This document shows positions 46,176 to 55,285 of a DNA stretch of 64,000 nt, in pieces. The stretch spans positions 6,142,580-6,206,579 of the forward strand of contig NZ_AP025018.1 of assembly GCF_019977735.1 (NCBI RefSeq), written 5' to 3'. A model generated the notes under the pieces. The model did no database searches and was not told where the DNA came from. It was given only the letters and a program-made list of their open reading frames with translations. Both the position numbers and the translations under genes were made by a program. How positions within the stretch are numbered: position 1 is the first letter of the stretch; each line of letters opens with the position of its first letter. Source of the DNA: Calothrix sp. PCC 7716 (GTDB taxonomy: Bacteria > Cyanobacteriota > Cyanobacteriia > Cyanobacteriales > Nostocaceae).

Positions 46176-47074
46176 GATTTCTTTCTCCTCTGGCGCCCTA
46201 CATAAAATTCCACAATTTTACTAGTGATAAATATCTTAGCATGTTCTCGATCATTAAAAGCCGTCAACCCTTCTGCCTTCATAATTGCAGCTAGCCATCG
46301 AGTTGCTAATTCAATCTCACGATTTGCAAGTTCTTGGGCATGTCTACTTCGCCTCGGTTCTAAAGGGGTTTGGAGAGTGCGCTCTCGTTCTTTGGACGTT
46401 AGTCGCTCAATTTCTAGTTCTGCTGCTGCGGCTTGAGCATTTTCCATAGACATTGGAAATACGCCTCTTCTTCCTAAACGGCTAGTTGTTTCATAACTAG
46501 CTAATGCCTCTTGCCAAGTCATATCATCTTTATCACTAGCAATTAGACTGAGTATCATTGGAGTAAAAGCAATCAAACCTGTATTACGTATAGCTTCTCG
46601 TCCAAAAAGCAACAATTTTAAACGGTTTAGTTTTGCTGTATATTTTTGTAATTGCCCTGGTAATTCTTTTCCTCTAATGCTATCGCGCATTGCAGCTGCA
46701 AGTTGTGCATCTGTATAACCAGTATCTTGCATAATATTATTCAGGGTAACACTGCTAATTTTAGGGTATTGTGAAGCACCTCCCAAAGAAACGTAAGCAT
46801 TGTATTCATTTCCCGATCCCTGCATTTCATGAATAATTGTATCACCAATTTTATAAAATCGATGGCTTTTCCAAGGTTGCCCTGGTGGACGATTACCTCG
46901 GCGCAAATGTTCTACAAGAGCGGGTAAACCCAAACCAGATGGTACTTCTATCGGAAAAAGCCGAGTACCTAGCATTGTCTCCATTTGGTCTGCTATTTCC
47001 TTTACATCATCTCGTTGTCGAATTTCCTCAGCAACATCATGAATTAAATTTCTAAGTTCCTCACCCTGGAGCAT
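46172..47074 (-). CDS. Uncharacterised 300-residue protein coupled to the HEAT-repeat gene
   Basis: 300 aa, soluble and rich in charged helices, with no signal peptide or membrane segment. A middle part reads GDTIIHEMQGSGNEYNAYVS and SLGGASQYPKISSV. The rest is helical, with many Arg/Glu residues and a basic C-terminus (RQRRKKS). I do not recognise a catalytic motif. It starts 20 bases from the end of an IS5-like element and no ribosome site is visible, so its promoter, or part of a longer operon, may have been removed by the insertion. A truncated AAA ATPase gene lies on the other side of the element, same strand. Confidence 0.65.
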   Translation of the reverse strand: MLQGEELRNLIHDVAEEIRQRDDVKEIADQMETMLGTRLFPIEVPSGLGLPALVEHLRRGNRPPGQPWKSHRFYKIGDTIIHEMQGSGNEYNAYVSLGGASQYPKISSVTLNNIMQDTGYTDAQLAAAMRDSIRGKELPGQLQKYTAKLNRLKLLLFGREAIRNTGLIAFTPMILSLIASDKDDMTWQEALASYETTSRLGRRGVFPMSMENAQAAAAELEIERLTSKERERTLQTPLEPRRSRHAQELANREIELATRWLAAIMKAEGLTAFNDREHAKIFITSKIVEFYVGRQRRKKS

Positions 47075-47094
47075 AAGATTCTTTTATATATTTA

Positions 47095-48786
47095 GGGTTT
47101 GCTGAAAAAGAAGGAAAAGCTGACACTCCAAGATTATCAGCCTAAAGAAATATATTCAGGTGCAAGACAAGAGGGTAAGATGACCTAAAATCCTTGCATC
47201 TGCGTGAATAGCACAAAAGTGCTAATTTAGTAACCATGTACCGAAAACAGGGGCAGCCGACTATCTCAGCAGAAAACTTTGAACTTCCGGTTGGGGGAAA
47301 GTTATCAGAAGATAATCGTTGGGTGATTATGGCTTCTTTCATACCTTGGTCGGAATTTGAAGAAGAATATTCTTCTTATTTCTCAATCGAGATGGGGGCG
47401 CCAGCAAAGTCGTTTCGTATGGCGTTAGGCGCATTAATAATTAAAGAGAAACTGGGCATAAGTGATAGAGAAACAGTGGAACAAATTAGAGAGAACCCTT
47501 ACCTACAATACTTTATAGGAATGTTATCTTATAGTAATGAAGTTCCTTTTGATGCATCAATGCTAGTTCATTTTCGCGAAAGAATCAGTGTGGAACTAGT
47601 TAATAAAGTGAATCAAGGAATGGTAAAAAATATGATAGCATCTGCATCTTCAATTGGCGCCGAAAAAAAACAGAAGAAACAGAAGAAGAAGGTAATACAC
47701 TAAAAAACCTTGGAAAATTGATATTAGATGCGACTTGTGCGCCAGCAGATATCAGCTATCCAACAGATTTAGAACTATTAAATCAAGCCCGAAAACAGAC
47801 AGAACGAATAATAGACCTTCTTTATGAACAAATAAAGGGGACATTAGAGCAAAAACCAAGAACTTATCGAGAAAAAGCTAGGAAAGACTATCTAGAAGTA
47901 GCGAAGAAACGTCGTGTATCCCAAAAAGATAGGAGAAAAGCGATTAAAAAGCAACTCCAGTATATAAAAAGAAATTTATCTCACATTGACAACTTAATTC
48001 AACTAGGAGCGTCACTAGAAAAATTAACTAATAGACAATATAAGTTGCTACTTGTAGTTGCAGAAATTTATCGTCAGCAACTATGGTTGTATGAAAATCA
48101 AAAACAGAGTATTGACGACCGTATTGTTAGTTTAACTCAACCGCATATCCGCCCAATAGTCCGAGGTAAAGCAGGTAAGGCAGTTGAATTTGGCGCTAAA
48201 TTATCAGCTAGTTACTTTGATGGGTATGTTTTTCTAGACCATATAAGTTGGGATAATTTTAATGAATCAGGAGATTTAAAATCACAAATAGAAGCATATA
48301 AAAATTATACTGGTTATTATCCAGAATCAGTTCATGTTGATAAAATTTACCGAACACGAGAAAACCGAGCTTGGTGTAAAGAAAGAGGTATTATAATGAG
48401 TGGGTCTCCATTAGGAAGACCTCAGAAGAACGTTAGTAAAGAAAAAAAGAAGCAAGATTTAGAATCTGAGAGAATTCGTAATTCTATTGAAGGAAAGTTT
48501 GGGCAGGGTAAGAGAAGATTTAGTCTCAATCGAGTGATGGCGAAACTGCCTTATACTTCTGAAACTGCAATTGCTATTACTTTTTTAGTAATGAATCTTT
48601 CTACTTACCTTTCACGGGTTTTTTATGCCTTTTTATATCTATTTTTCAAAAATAGACCTTTTTTAAAGCTTAATATAATTAGATATTATAGTTTACTAAT
48701 AATCTAGAACGAAAACTTATGCTTGATTTTGCTTGAATAACAGGTCAACCCATAAGATTGTTTTTTCATACTTTTTCAGCAAGCCC
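47095..48786. mobile_element. IS5-like insertion sequence
   Basis: A 1.69-kb element bounded by inverted ends: the left end reads GGGTTTGCTGAAAAAG and the right end, inverted, reads GGGCTTGCTGAAAAAG (one mismatch in 16). It carries one transposase in two frames. The flanks are different genes on each side, with only TA in common, and the AAA ATPase on the right side is cut off, so a deletion probably accompanied or followed insertion. Confidence 0.85.
47236..48707 (+). CDS. IS5-like transposase in two frames joined at an A8 slippery site
   Basis: The upstream frame (47236-47703) encodes the N-terminal domain (GAPAKSFRMALGALIIKEKL, IRENPYLQYFIG, VPFDASMLVHFR). The downstream frame (47718-48707) encodes the catalytic part beginning LILDATCAPADISYP, with further motifs GYYPESVHVDKIYRT and EGKFGQGKRRF. 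They are offset by -1. The junction lies at GAAAAAAAACAG (about 47660), where re-reading one A gives EKKTEETEEEGNTLKNLGKL in a continuous 490-residue protein. Programmed -1 frameshifting or transcriptional slippage is typical of such IS, so the gene may be functional rather than broken. Confidence 0.8.
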
Positions 48787-49032
48787 TAAGTAATCAAGAG
48801 CCTGAATGACGTTACTCTTTCCTGATGCATTGGTGCCAAAAATTGCTAAAACTGGCAATAGCTCAATATCCCAACCTTCAACCAAATACCCAGGTGCAAT
48901 TTCATGATTTGATTTAACCCGCTTACGTTTGCTACCCTGGCTTGACGAGTGGGCGCCTCGTTGACCAACTGCACTGAGGGTTACAGGTTCTTTGATGGAG
49001 CGGTAGTTCTGGACTGTAAAATCTACAAGCAT
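48766..49032 (-). pseudogene. Truncated AAA-family ATPase (N-terminal fragment)
   Basis: 88 codons. MLVDFTVQNYRSIKEPVTLS is the standard N-terminus of AAA15/AAA21 ATPases such as those in abortive-infection systems, and FGTNASGKSN is the Walker A motif. The frame then runs into the right end of the IS5-like element, and the last residues (GLAEKV) are encoded by it. The remaining 300 or more codons are absent on the other side of the IS. On the same strand the next genes are the unknown/HEAT pair, so all three may once have formed one operon. Confidence 0.8.
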
Positions 49033-49369
49033 AATTTTAAATACATAAGGCTATTTTTTGTGACTTATTCACGTTAATCATATCGTAAACCTATAAAACT
49101 AGCTATTTTTACTTCAACTTGCATCATAGGTTAGCATTTTGGTTATGGCGCCGTATGTTTACCATTGGCGCCATTACGTTAAAACCCATTTGTCAAGGAG
49201 AGGTATTATTGGAGAGAATGTATAAAAAATAACTTTTGTATTGGTTTTAGACGGTATATGAGAACGATAAGAATTAATGATGCTTATTACGACACTGGTA
49301 TACCCACTTTCACAATGCTTGAAAAAACTTTGCGATTTAGAGTAAGCCACAAAATGAATGATCCTGCGG

Positions 49370-49468
49370 TGTCATGCTGAGGAACGAAGCATCTCAAAGC
49401 GTGACGTAAACGTAGTTTTGGCGCAAAGTCAGATATTCGCGAGATTCTTCACTGCGTTCAGAATGACA
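49370..49468. repeat. REP-like inverted repeat TGTCATGCTGAGG ... TTCAGAATGACA
   Basis: The arms TGTCATGCTGAGGAACGAAG and, inverted, TGTCATTCTGAACGCAGTGA are near copies of the widely dispersed bacterial TGTCAT-CTGA repeat. The apparent ORF across it is an artefact. It lies in the 895-base gap 49033-49927, which otherwise holds GGCGCC sites and an AraC relic. Confidence 0.7.
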
Positions 49469-49728
49469 TTGGGCATTTCTTTTCGTGGACTTCTGTTACT
49501 AACTGTTTTGAGTAAAATACTATTCATACATACTACAAAGAAAAATGTCGCCAATAGCAACAAAAATAAAACGGCGCCACCAGCAAATAAAGTATATTTT
49601 GTAGTACACAAAATGGTACAAAGGTGAGCCAGCTTTGTTTAAGGTTTCAACTTTGATGAAGCAGTGCCTAAGCGTTCGCTTGAATGGCGCCAATCTGCTT
49701 AGTAAGTATTTTGTGAGAACATAGGTAT

Positions 49729-49860
49729 TACTGCGGTTCGGCGCCGAAGTTGTATGCTACATCAGAATTAAACTAAGATATTGATATTCAAATTTAACGG
49801 GAATTATTTGGCATTTTTGGAGCAAGCGCTGCTAAAGTACCTGTTTTTGCTTTACTGAAC
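49729..49860 (+). pseudogene. Decayed AraC regulator fragment
   Basis: TGCGGTTCGGCGCCGAAGTT and the following DNA align with the CGCGMAPKML...DIDIHIEPELFKKIFGI region of the neighbouring PchR-like regulators. It reads CGSAPKLYATSELN-stop-DIDIQI-stop-RELFGIFGAS, i.e. with two internal stops and divergence. Only about 45 codons remain, just upstream of another, later-disrupted AraC gene. Confidence 0.6.
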
Positions 49861-50077
49861 GGCGCCTGTTGCGGTAAAATATTGGTAATTTTTATCATTA
49901 AGTAGTGAATTTATTAGAAGAATTACCATGACTATTAATATTACATCTAATGAGTGGTCAGATTTGCTTGATCAAAATAAACAGTATGAGATTATAGACC
50001 CAAAAAATGCCCATGTAGAAGTTCTTTGCAATTGCCCAGAAGAACTAGGTAGCGGATATATTTTATATAAAGAAATA

Positions 50078-51513
50078 GGTTCTTCAGTAGTTGTTATGCT
50101 AAATTGTTAAATATAGATGTAAATAATTATTAACTTATTTTAAAAAATATTACAAAAAAGCTTGATGGCATTGACTTGTAAGCCTTATTTATTATTGACT
50201 ATATATATAATTATTGTATTTTAGGGTACATTTACAGTCATGGTCAATAAAAAAGATATAAAAATCTTATCACAAATTCTGGATATAGACGAAGTAAAAG
50301 TTATATCGCACAGCATTTATAACGAAATTGGAATAATTTTACGAACAGAGCCAATAAAGCTGTATAGTGTATGTCCATCTTGTGGTACGGAAAGCCATAA
50401 ACTACATCAAAACCATCGTCATATTATTAAAGATTTACCTTTTGGAGAGAAACCAATTTTTTTAGAAATAAATCGGCGCCAATTTAAATGCAGAATTTGT
50501 AAAAAACCCTTTAGTGAAGAATTTGACTTTGCAAGAAAGAAAAGAACTTATACAAATCGGCTTGCAAATCAAATAATACAAGAAGTTTTAGAAAACGACA
50601 TACATAGCGTAGCATCAAAAGGTATAGTTACAACAGAAGAGATAGAAAGAATGTTAAAAGATGCATCTGAAAAACTAAATTTAACAAAACCTAAAAATTT
50701 AAAAAGGCTTGGAATTGATGAAATAGCTTTAAGAAAAGGAAAGGGTAATTACTGTGCAGTGCTAATAGATTTAGATACATCTAAACCAATCGCTATTTTG
50801 AACGCGCGTACACAAGGAGTAATCGAGGAAGTTCTTATCGGTTGGGGAGTTGAGGTCTTAGAGCAAATTAAAGAAGTGAGTATAGATTTATGGCAAGGGT
50901 ACAAAAATTTAGTGATAGAATTAATGCCTAACGTTCAAGTCGTCGCCGATAGATTTCACGTAATGGTGCAAGTAAATAAAGAATTAGACACACAGAGGAA
51001 GAGAGAAAAGTACAAAATAGAGGAATTAATTAAATTAGCAGAAACATCTGAAAAGAAAGATGAGTACGAAAAAATATTAGAAGGTTTGAAAAATAGTAAA
51101 TATGCTTTACTCAAAAATGAAAAGGACTTAAATGAAGAACAAATCAAAAAATTAATTCAAGTTAAAGCTGTATCTCCTACTTTAAAAATGATGCATGAAT
51201 TAAAGGAAAAACTTAGAATAATTTTTAATAAAACTAATCATTGGTATCCAGCAGTATTTAAATTAGGTATGTGGCTTTCAAAAGCTAAAACATATTTCCC
51301 AAATAGCAATAACACTTTTATTCGTTGGTTTGATGAAATTATTGCTTATTTTGATAATGGCACTACTAGCGGCGCCGTTGAAGGTATCAATAATAAAATT
51401 AAATTAATTAAGCGCTCCGCTTATGGGTTTAGAAATTTTGAAAATTTCCGAGTTCGATGCTTATTAGCTTGGCACTTTAATTGTTAGTTTAGCATAACAA
51501 GTACTGAAGAACC
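50078..51513. mobile_element. ISL3-family insertion sequence, complete
   Basis: 1436 bp with terminal inverted repeats GGTTCTTCAGTAGTTGTTAT (left) and, inverted, GGTTCTTCAGTACTTGTTAT (right), continuing six more bases to GCTAAA; one mismatch in 26. It is flanked by the 8-bp target duplication AAGAAATA (50070-50077 and 51514-51521), the size typical of ISL3. It contains one intact transposase gene. Confidence 0.95.
50240..51487 (+). CDS. ISL3-family transposase
   Basis: 415 aa. An N-terminal zinc-finger region with two C-x2-C pairs (CPSCGTESHKLHQNH, FKCRICKK) is followed by a DDE nuclease core. GIDEIALRKGKGNYCAVLID holds the first Asp, VVADRFHVMVQVNKELD the second, and the C-terminal TSGAVEGINNKIKLIKRSAY holds the Glu. 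All three are present and the frame is intact, so the element may still be active. It is transcribed in the same direction as the gene it interrupts. Confidence 0.93.
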   Translation: MVNKKDIKILSQILDIDEVKVISHSIYNEIGIILRTEPIKLYSVCPSCGTESHKLHQNHRHIIKDLPFGEKPIFLEINRRQFKCRICKKPFSEEFDFARKKRTYTNRLANQIIQEVLENDIHSVASKGIVTTEEIERMLKDASEKLNLTKPKNLKRLGIDEIALRKGKGNYCAVLIDLDTSKPIAILNARTQGVIEEVLIGWGVEVLEQIKEVSIDLWQGYKNLVIELMPNVQVVADRFHVMVQVNKELDTQRKREKYKIEELIKLAETSEKKDEYEKILEGLKNSKYALLKNEKDLNEEQIKKLIQVKAVSPTLKMMHELKEKLRIIFNKTNHWYPAVFKLGMWLSKAKTYFPNSNNTFIRWFDEIIAYFDNGTTSGAVEGINNKIKLIKRSAYGFRNFENFRVRCLLAWHFNC

Positions 51514-52568
51514 AAGAAATAAACTACGGCTTAACCCTTGAAGTTCAGAAATACCAGTTCTATATACCGATTAAGCTAGATATTGGTAATACATACGATC
51601 ACCCAATACAAATGACTTTTTATATTTCTGGTAATCAGTTAAGTAATAGTCCAAAATATGAAGATTTATATCGCTCTTCTGAAAATTCGTTTTGTGGTTG
51701 CGGAACGTCGTTTAATCAAGTTCACACATTTTTTGCAGAAGAACCTATTTGTATGATTGATATTCATATTGAGCCAGAATTATTTAAAACTTTTGCAGGA
51801 ATAAAAGAAGATGTAATTCCATCCGAGTTACAGCATTTATTTAGGAAGCAATATGAAGATTATTTTATTGGTAAAAGCACTACAACTGCCCAAATGCAAA
51901 TTATATTGCATCAAATATTACAGTGTCCATATGAAGGTGTAGTCAAGCGTTTATATCTGGAAAGTAAAATCATAGAATTAATGGCATTACGGTTACAACA
52001 AGAAGTCGAAACAAAAACATTTTATTCAAATGATTTAATTAAACCAGATACATTAGATAAAATTTACCACGCAAAGAACATTTTAGAGCATAATTTGGAA
52101 AATCCACCTTCTTTATCAGAGTTAGCAGAGCAAGTTAAACTTAGTCACCACCAGCTAAAATGTGGATTTCGTCAATTATTTGGAATGACAATTTTTCAAT
52201 ATTTACATCAATATAGATTAGACAAAGCACGACAGCTACTATATGAAGGCAACATGCGTATTGCTGAAATAGCTAATATAGTTGGCTATTCGCATTTGGG
52301 AAGATTCGCTGGTGCTTTTAAAAAGAAATTTGGTATTAGCCCAAGTCAGTGCTTAAAGGGGGATATTAGTAAAACTAGCGACTGATACAAACAGATGTCA
52401 ACAAAAGTAATATTCAATACTCAGTAGTAACTTTTATGGATAGGTTTTTTGTCAAAACTGGATAGACAGGTTTGTTTAAAAGCCCTTAAACTCATCTCAC
52501 ATCTTATTGAAAATCTTTCTTGGTAGTTACAACACCAAATTTAGATATAGTGTGGAGTGTGGGGAGCT

Positions 52569-55211
52569 ATGAGGCAAATTTGGACTTCTAATTCAATTTT
52601 CAACTACATATTTTGGCTAATTGTGTCGTACTTAGCTTGTATAAATCCAGCTTTAGCGGATGAAGCAAGTAAAAACATTCTTCAACTGGGTGAAATCGAA
52701 CTTCCAGCGACTAGCGCTCAAATGTTGGTACAGACACAAAATAACACTCCCAATCCAGAACAAAGAAGCGGGGAGCAAGTTGTAACAATTACGGGTGTAA
52801 AAGCAAATCCCACCGATAAGGGTGTGGAAGTAATTTTAGAAACAACTCAAGGGGATCAACTACAAGTTGCAAATCGCAGTACTGGTAATAATTTTATTGC
52901 TGATATCACTGGTGGGCAATTACGATTATCCAACGGCGATGCTTTCACTTTTCGTTCCGAGAAACCTATATCGGGAATTACTGAGATAACAGTTACCAAT
53001 ATTAATGCGAATACTATACGGGTGACGGTGGTAGGGGAGAAAACTTTGCCTGTTGTTGAGTTATTTGATGATAATGCAGGGTTGATTTTCGCAGTTGCAT
53101 CTACTACAACGGCAGCACAGCAACCTGAAAAACCATCAACTGAAGAAAAGCCAGTGAGCGAGGCGCCGCAAGAAAAACCAGCCGCGCGCCAGGATGATCC
53201 GATTGAGTTGGTGGTGACAGGAGAGCAGGATGGGTATCGGGCGCCAAATGCTTCGACGGCGACGCGGACGGATACGCCCATTCGGGATATTCCCCAGTCT
53301 ATTCAAGTTGTACCGCGACAGGTGCTAGAAGATCGCGATGTGCAAACTGTAAGTGAGGCAGTAGAGACTGTCAGCGGTGTAATTGAAACCCGTTCAAGTT
53401 TTGGTGGTTCTTCACCTATTGCTAATCTTAGGTCTATTCGAGGATTTCAGCAGGAAGACTCCAATCTCCGAAACGGTTTACGTGATGCATCTTTTCTTGG
53501 TATTTCTCCAATTGGAACGATTGAGCAGGTAGAAGTGTTGAAAGGACCTGCCTCTGTTTTGTTTGGAGCAGTCGAACCAGGTGGGGTCATTAACTTGATT
53601 ACCCGGCAGCCTTTGGCTGAACCTTACTACAAACTAGGATTTGAAGCAGGGAGCTTTGGACGGTATCAACCCAGCATTGATTTGTCAGGGCCTTTAACTA
53701 CAGATAAAAGCGTACTTTATCGGTTCATCGCTGCCTATCAGGGTGGAGGGGAGTTTCAAGATTCCACCAAAGCTCAGACAACAACCATTGCACCCTCACT
53801 CACATTCAGACTAGGAGATCGAACAAACCTCAATCTTTACTATGAGTACGGTAGGTACTATGCAGATCCTGCTACCTACCAAGTCCCTATTCTCAGTGAT
53901 GGTCGCCTGCCGCCTGCAAGTTTTTATCCTATCTATTTTCAGTCACTTAATTCTGAGAATCATCGATTGGGCTATACCCTGAATCATGAGTTGAACGATA
54001 ATTGGCAGATTCGTAATAACCTTGCTATTAATTTCAATACCTATTTACTTCGAGAGACCTTTTACTCAGATTTATTGAACGATCGCTTTCTGACGGGGTT
54101 TGGAGCTTCTACATCTAATGTTACATCTAGTAACTATGTTGGGCAAATCGACTTAATTGGAAAGTTTAAGACTGGCTCAATCTTCCATCAACTTCTAGCT
54201 GGTTTTGATTTCAACCGCTCTATATCCTATTCTGGAAGAACTAATGGCTCAGGCAGTTTGCCCGATCTAGATATTTTCAACCCAAATTATGATGTCCCAA
54301 AACCTGAATTCCCATCTGCTCCCTTTACCGACTTAGACATTAATCAGTCCTACGGAGTTTACCTTCAAGATCAAATTACTTTTAGCGATAACCTGAAGAT
54401 GCTGATTGGTGGTCGCTACGATTGGATATCTTCCAGTGGATTTAGACCTATTGATAGCGATGATCCATACCAAAATGACGGAGCCTTTAGTCCCAGAATC
54501 GGCTTGGTATATCAGCCCAGCAAAAATGTTTCACTTTATACTAGCTACAGCCAATCATTTCGTCCATCAATAGGACGTAACCCAGATAATAAACCGTTTG
54601 AGCCAACCAGGGGAACTCAATATGAAGTCGGCGTTAAGGCTGATTTTCTCGACGGTAGACTTTCAACTACTCTAGCTGCCTATAATCTCACAAAAACGAA
54701 TGTGCTGACTCCCAATCCTGATCCTGAACTGGCAAGGGAGGGTTTCCAAGTACAAGTTGGGGAACAACGGAGTCGCGGAATTGAATTAGATGTTACGGGT
54801 GAAATTTTACCCGGTTGGAGGATCATTGCCTCCTATGCTCTCACGGACGCACAAGTGACCGCCGATAATTCCATACCCAGTCAAGTTGGTAATCGTCTTG
54901 TATCTGTGCCACAAAATCAAGCGAGTCTCTGGACAACTTACATAATTCAGGGCGGGAATTTGCAAGGGCTGGGATTTGGATTAGGACTATTTTATATTGG
55001 TGAGCGACAAGGTGATCTAGCAAACTCATTTCAACTAAAGGATTATTTGCGAACTGATGCAGCGATTTACTACCGTCGAGGCGGATTTAATACGGCGATC
55101 AATGTCCGTAATCTCTTCAACATCGACTATGTTAGGAATACCTTCGGCACACTCTATGTTAACAGAGGAGAACCGCTGACCATCACTGGCTCTGTTAGTT
55201 GGGAGTTTTAA
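52569..55211 (+). CDS. TonB-dependent siderophore receptor with AMIN domain, cassette 3
   Basis: About 880 aa from ATG 52569; a GTG at 52557 is the alternative, but GTGTGGGGAG there is the same leader seen before the receptor at 33180-35855. It has a signal peptide (IFWLIVSYLACINPALA), AMIN (VTITGVKANPTDKGVEVILE to GLIFAVA), a linker, a plug (ELVVTGEQDGYRAPNASTAT, RDIPQSIQVVPRQVL, VLKGPASVLFGAVEPGGVIN) and a barrel ending GSVSWEF. It is closely related to the cassette 1 receptor. GGCGCC sites stop at 53242, at the plug boundary; from there GATC sites appear, so the barrel part looks imported. A binding-lipoprotein gene follows. Confidence 0.92.
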   Translation: MRQIWTSNSIFNYIFWLIVSYLACINPALADEASKNILQLGEIELPATSAQMLVQTQNNTPNPEQRSGEQVVTITGVKANPTDKGVEVILETTQGDQLQVANRSTGNNFIADITGGQLRLSNGDAFTFRSEKPISGITEITVTNINANTIRVTVVGEKTLPVVELFDDNAGLIFAVASTTTAAQQPEKPSTEEKPVSEAPQEKPAARQDDPIELVVTGEQDGYRAPNASTATRTDTPIRDIPQSIQVVPRQVLEDRDVQTVSEAVETVSGVIETRSSFGGSSPIANLRSIRGFQQEDSNLRNGLRDASFLGISPIGTIEQVEVLKGPASVLFGAVEPGGVINLITRQPLAEPYYKLGFEAGSFGRYQPSIDLSGPLTTDKSVLYRFIAAYQGGGEFQDSTKAQTTTIAPSLTFRLGDRTNLNLYYEYGRYYADPATYQVPILSDGRLPPASFYPIYFQSLNSENHRLGYTLNHELNDNWQIRNNLAINFNTYLLRETFYSDLLNDRFLTGFGASTSNVTSSNYVGQIDLIGKFKTGSIFHQLLAGFDFNRSISYSGRTNGSGSLPDLDIFNPNYDVPKPEFPSAPFTDLDINQSYGVYLQDQITFSDNLKMLIGGRYDWISSSGFRPIDSDDPYQNDGAFSPRIGLVYQPSKNVSLYTSYSQSFRPSIGRNPDNKPFEPTRGTQYEVGVKADFLDGRLSTTLAAYNLTKTNVLTPNPDPELAREGFQVQVGEQRSRGIELDVTGEILPGWRIIASYALTDAQVTADNSIPSQVGNRLVSVPQNQASLWTTYIIQGGNLQGLGFGLGLFYIGERQGDLANSFQLKDYLRTDAAIYYRRGGFNTAINVRNLFNIDYVRNTFGTLYVNRGEPLTITGSVSWEF

Positions 55212-55285
55212 CTTGTGCTTTGTGCTAATTATTGGTCAATTAGCACAAATTACCATAAAGTTTAATGCTGTAGATAGCAAGTAGA

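Larger units (their letters stand above)
49928..52385 (+). pseudogene. AraC-family regulator (PchR-like), cassette 3, split by an ISL3-type element
   Basis: The gene starts at ATG 49928 (MTINITSNEWSDLLDQNKQY), is interrupted after codon 50 at 50077, and resumes at 51522. Removing 50078-51521 gives LGSGYILYKEI-NYGLTLEVQ in frame and a 337-residue protein with the full PchR-like layout. This includes helix-turn-helix motifs PPSLSELAEQVKLSHHQLK and IAEIANIVGYSHLGRFAGAF and the end FKKKFGISPSQCL. The residual ORF from 51612 lacks the N-terminus. The disruption appears recent, because the rest of the frame is clean and the target duplication is perfect. It would have controlled the receptor at 52569. 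Confidence 0.9.

Noticed and set aside
49358-49627. 89-codon ORF in the gap before the split AraC gene
   Set aside because: Its N-terminal half is the TGTCATGCTGAGG-type dispersed inverted repeat; no protein-like signal remains outside it.
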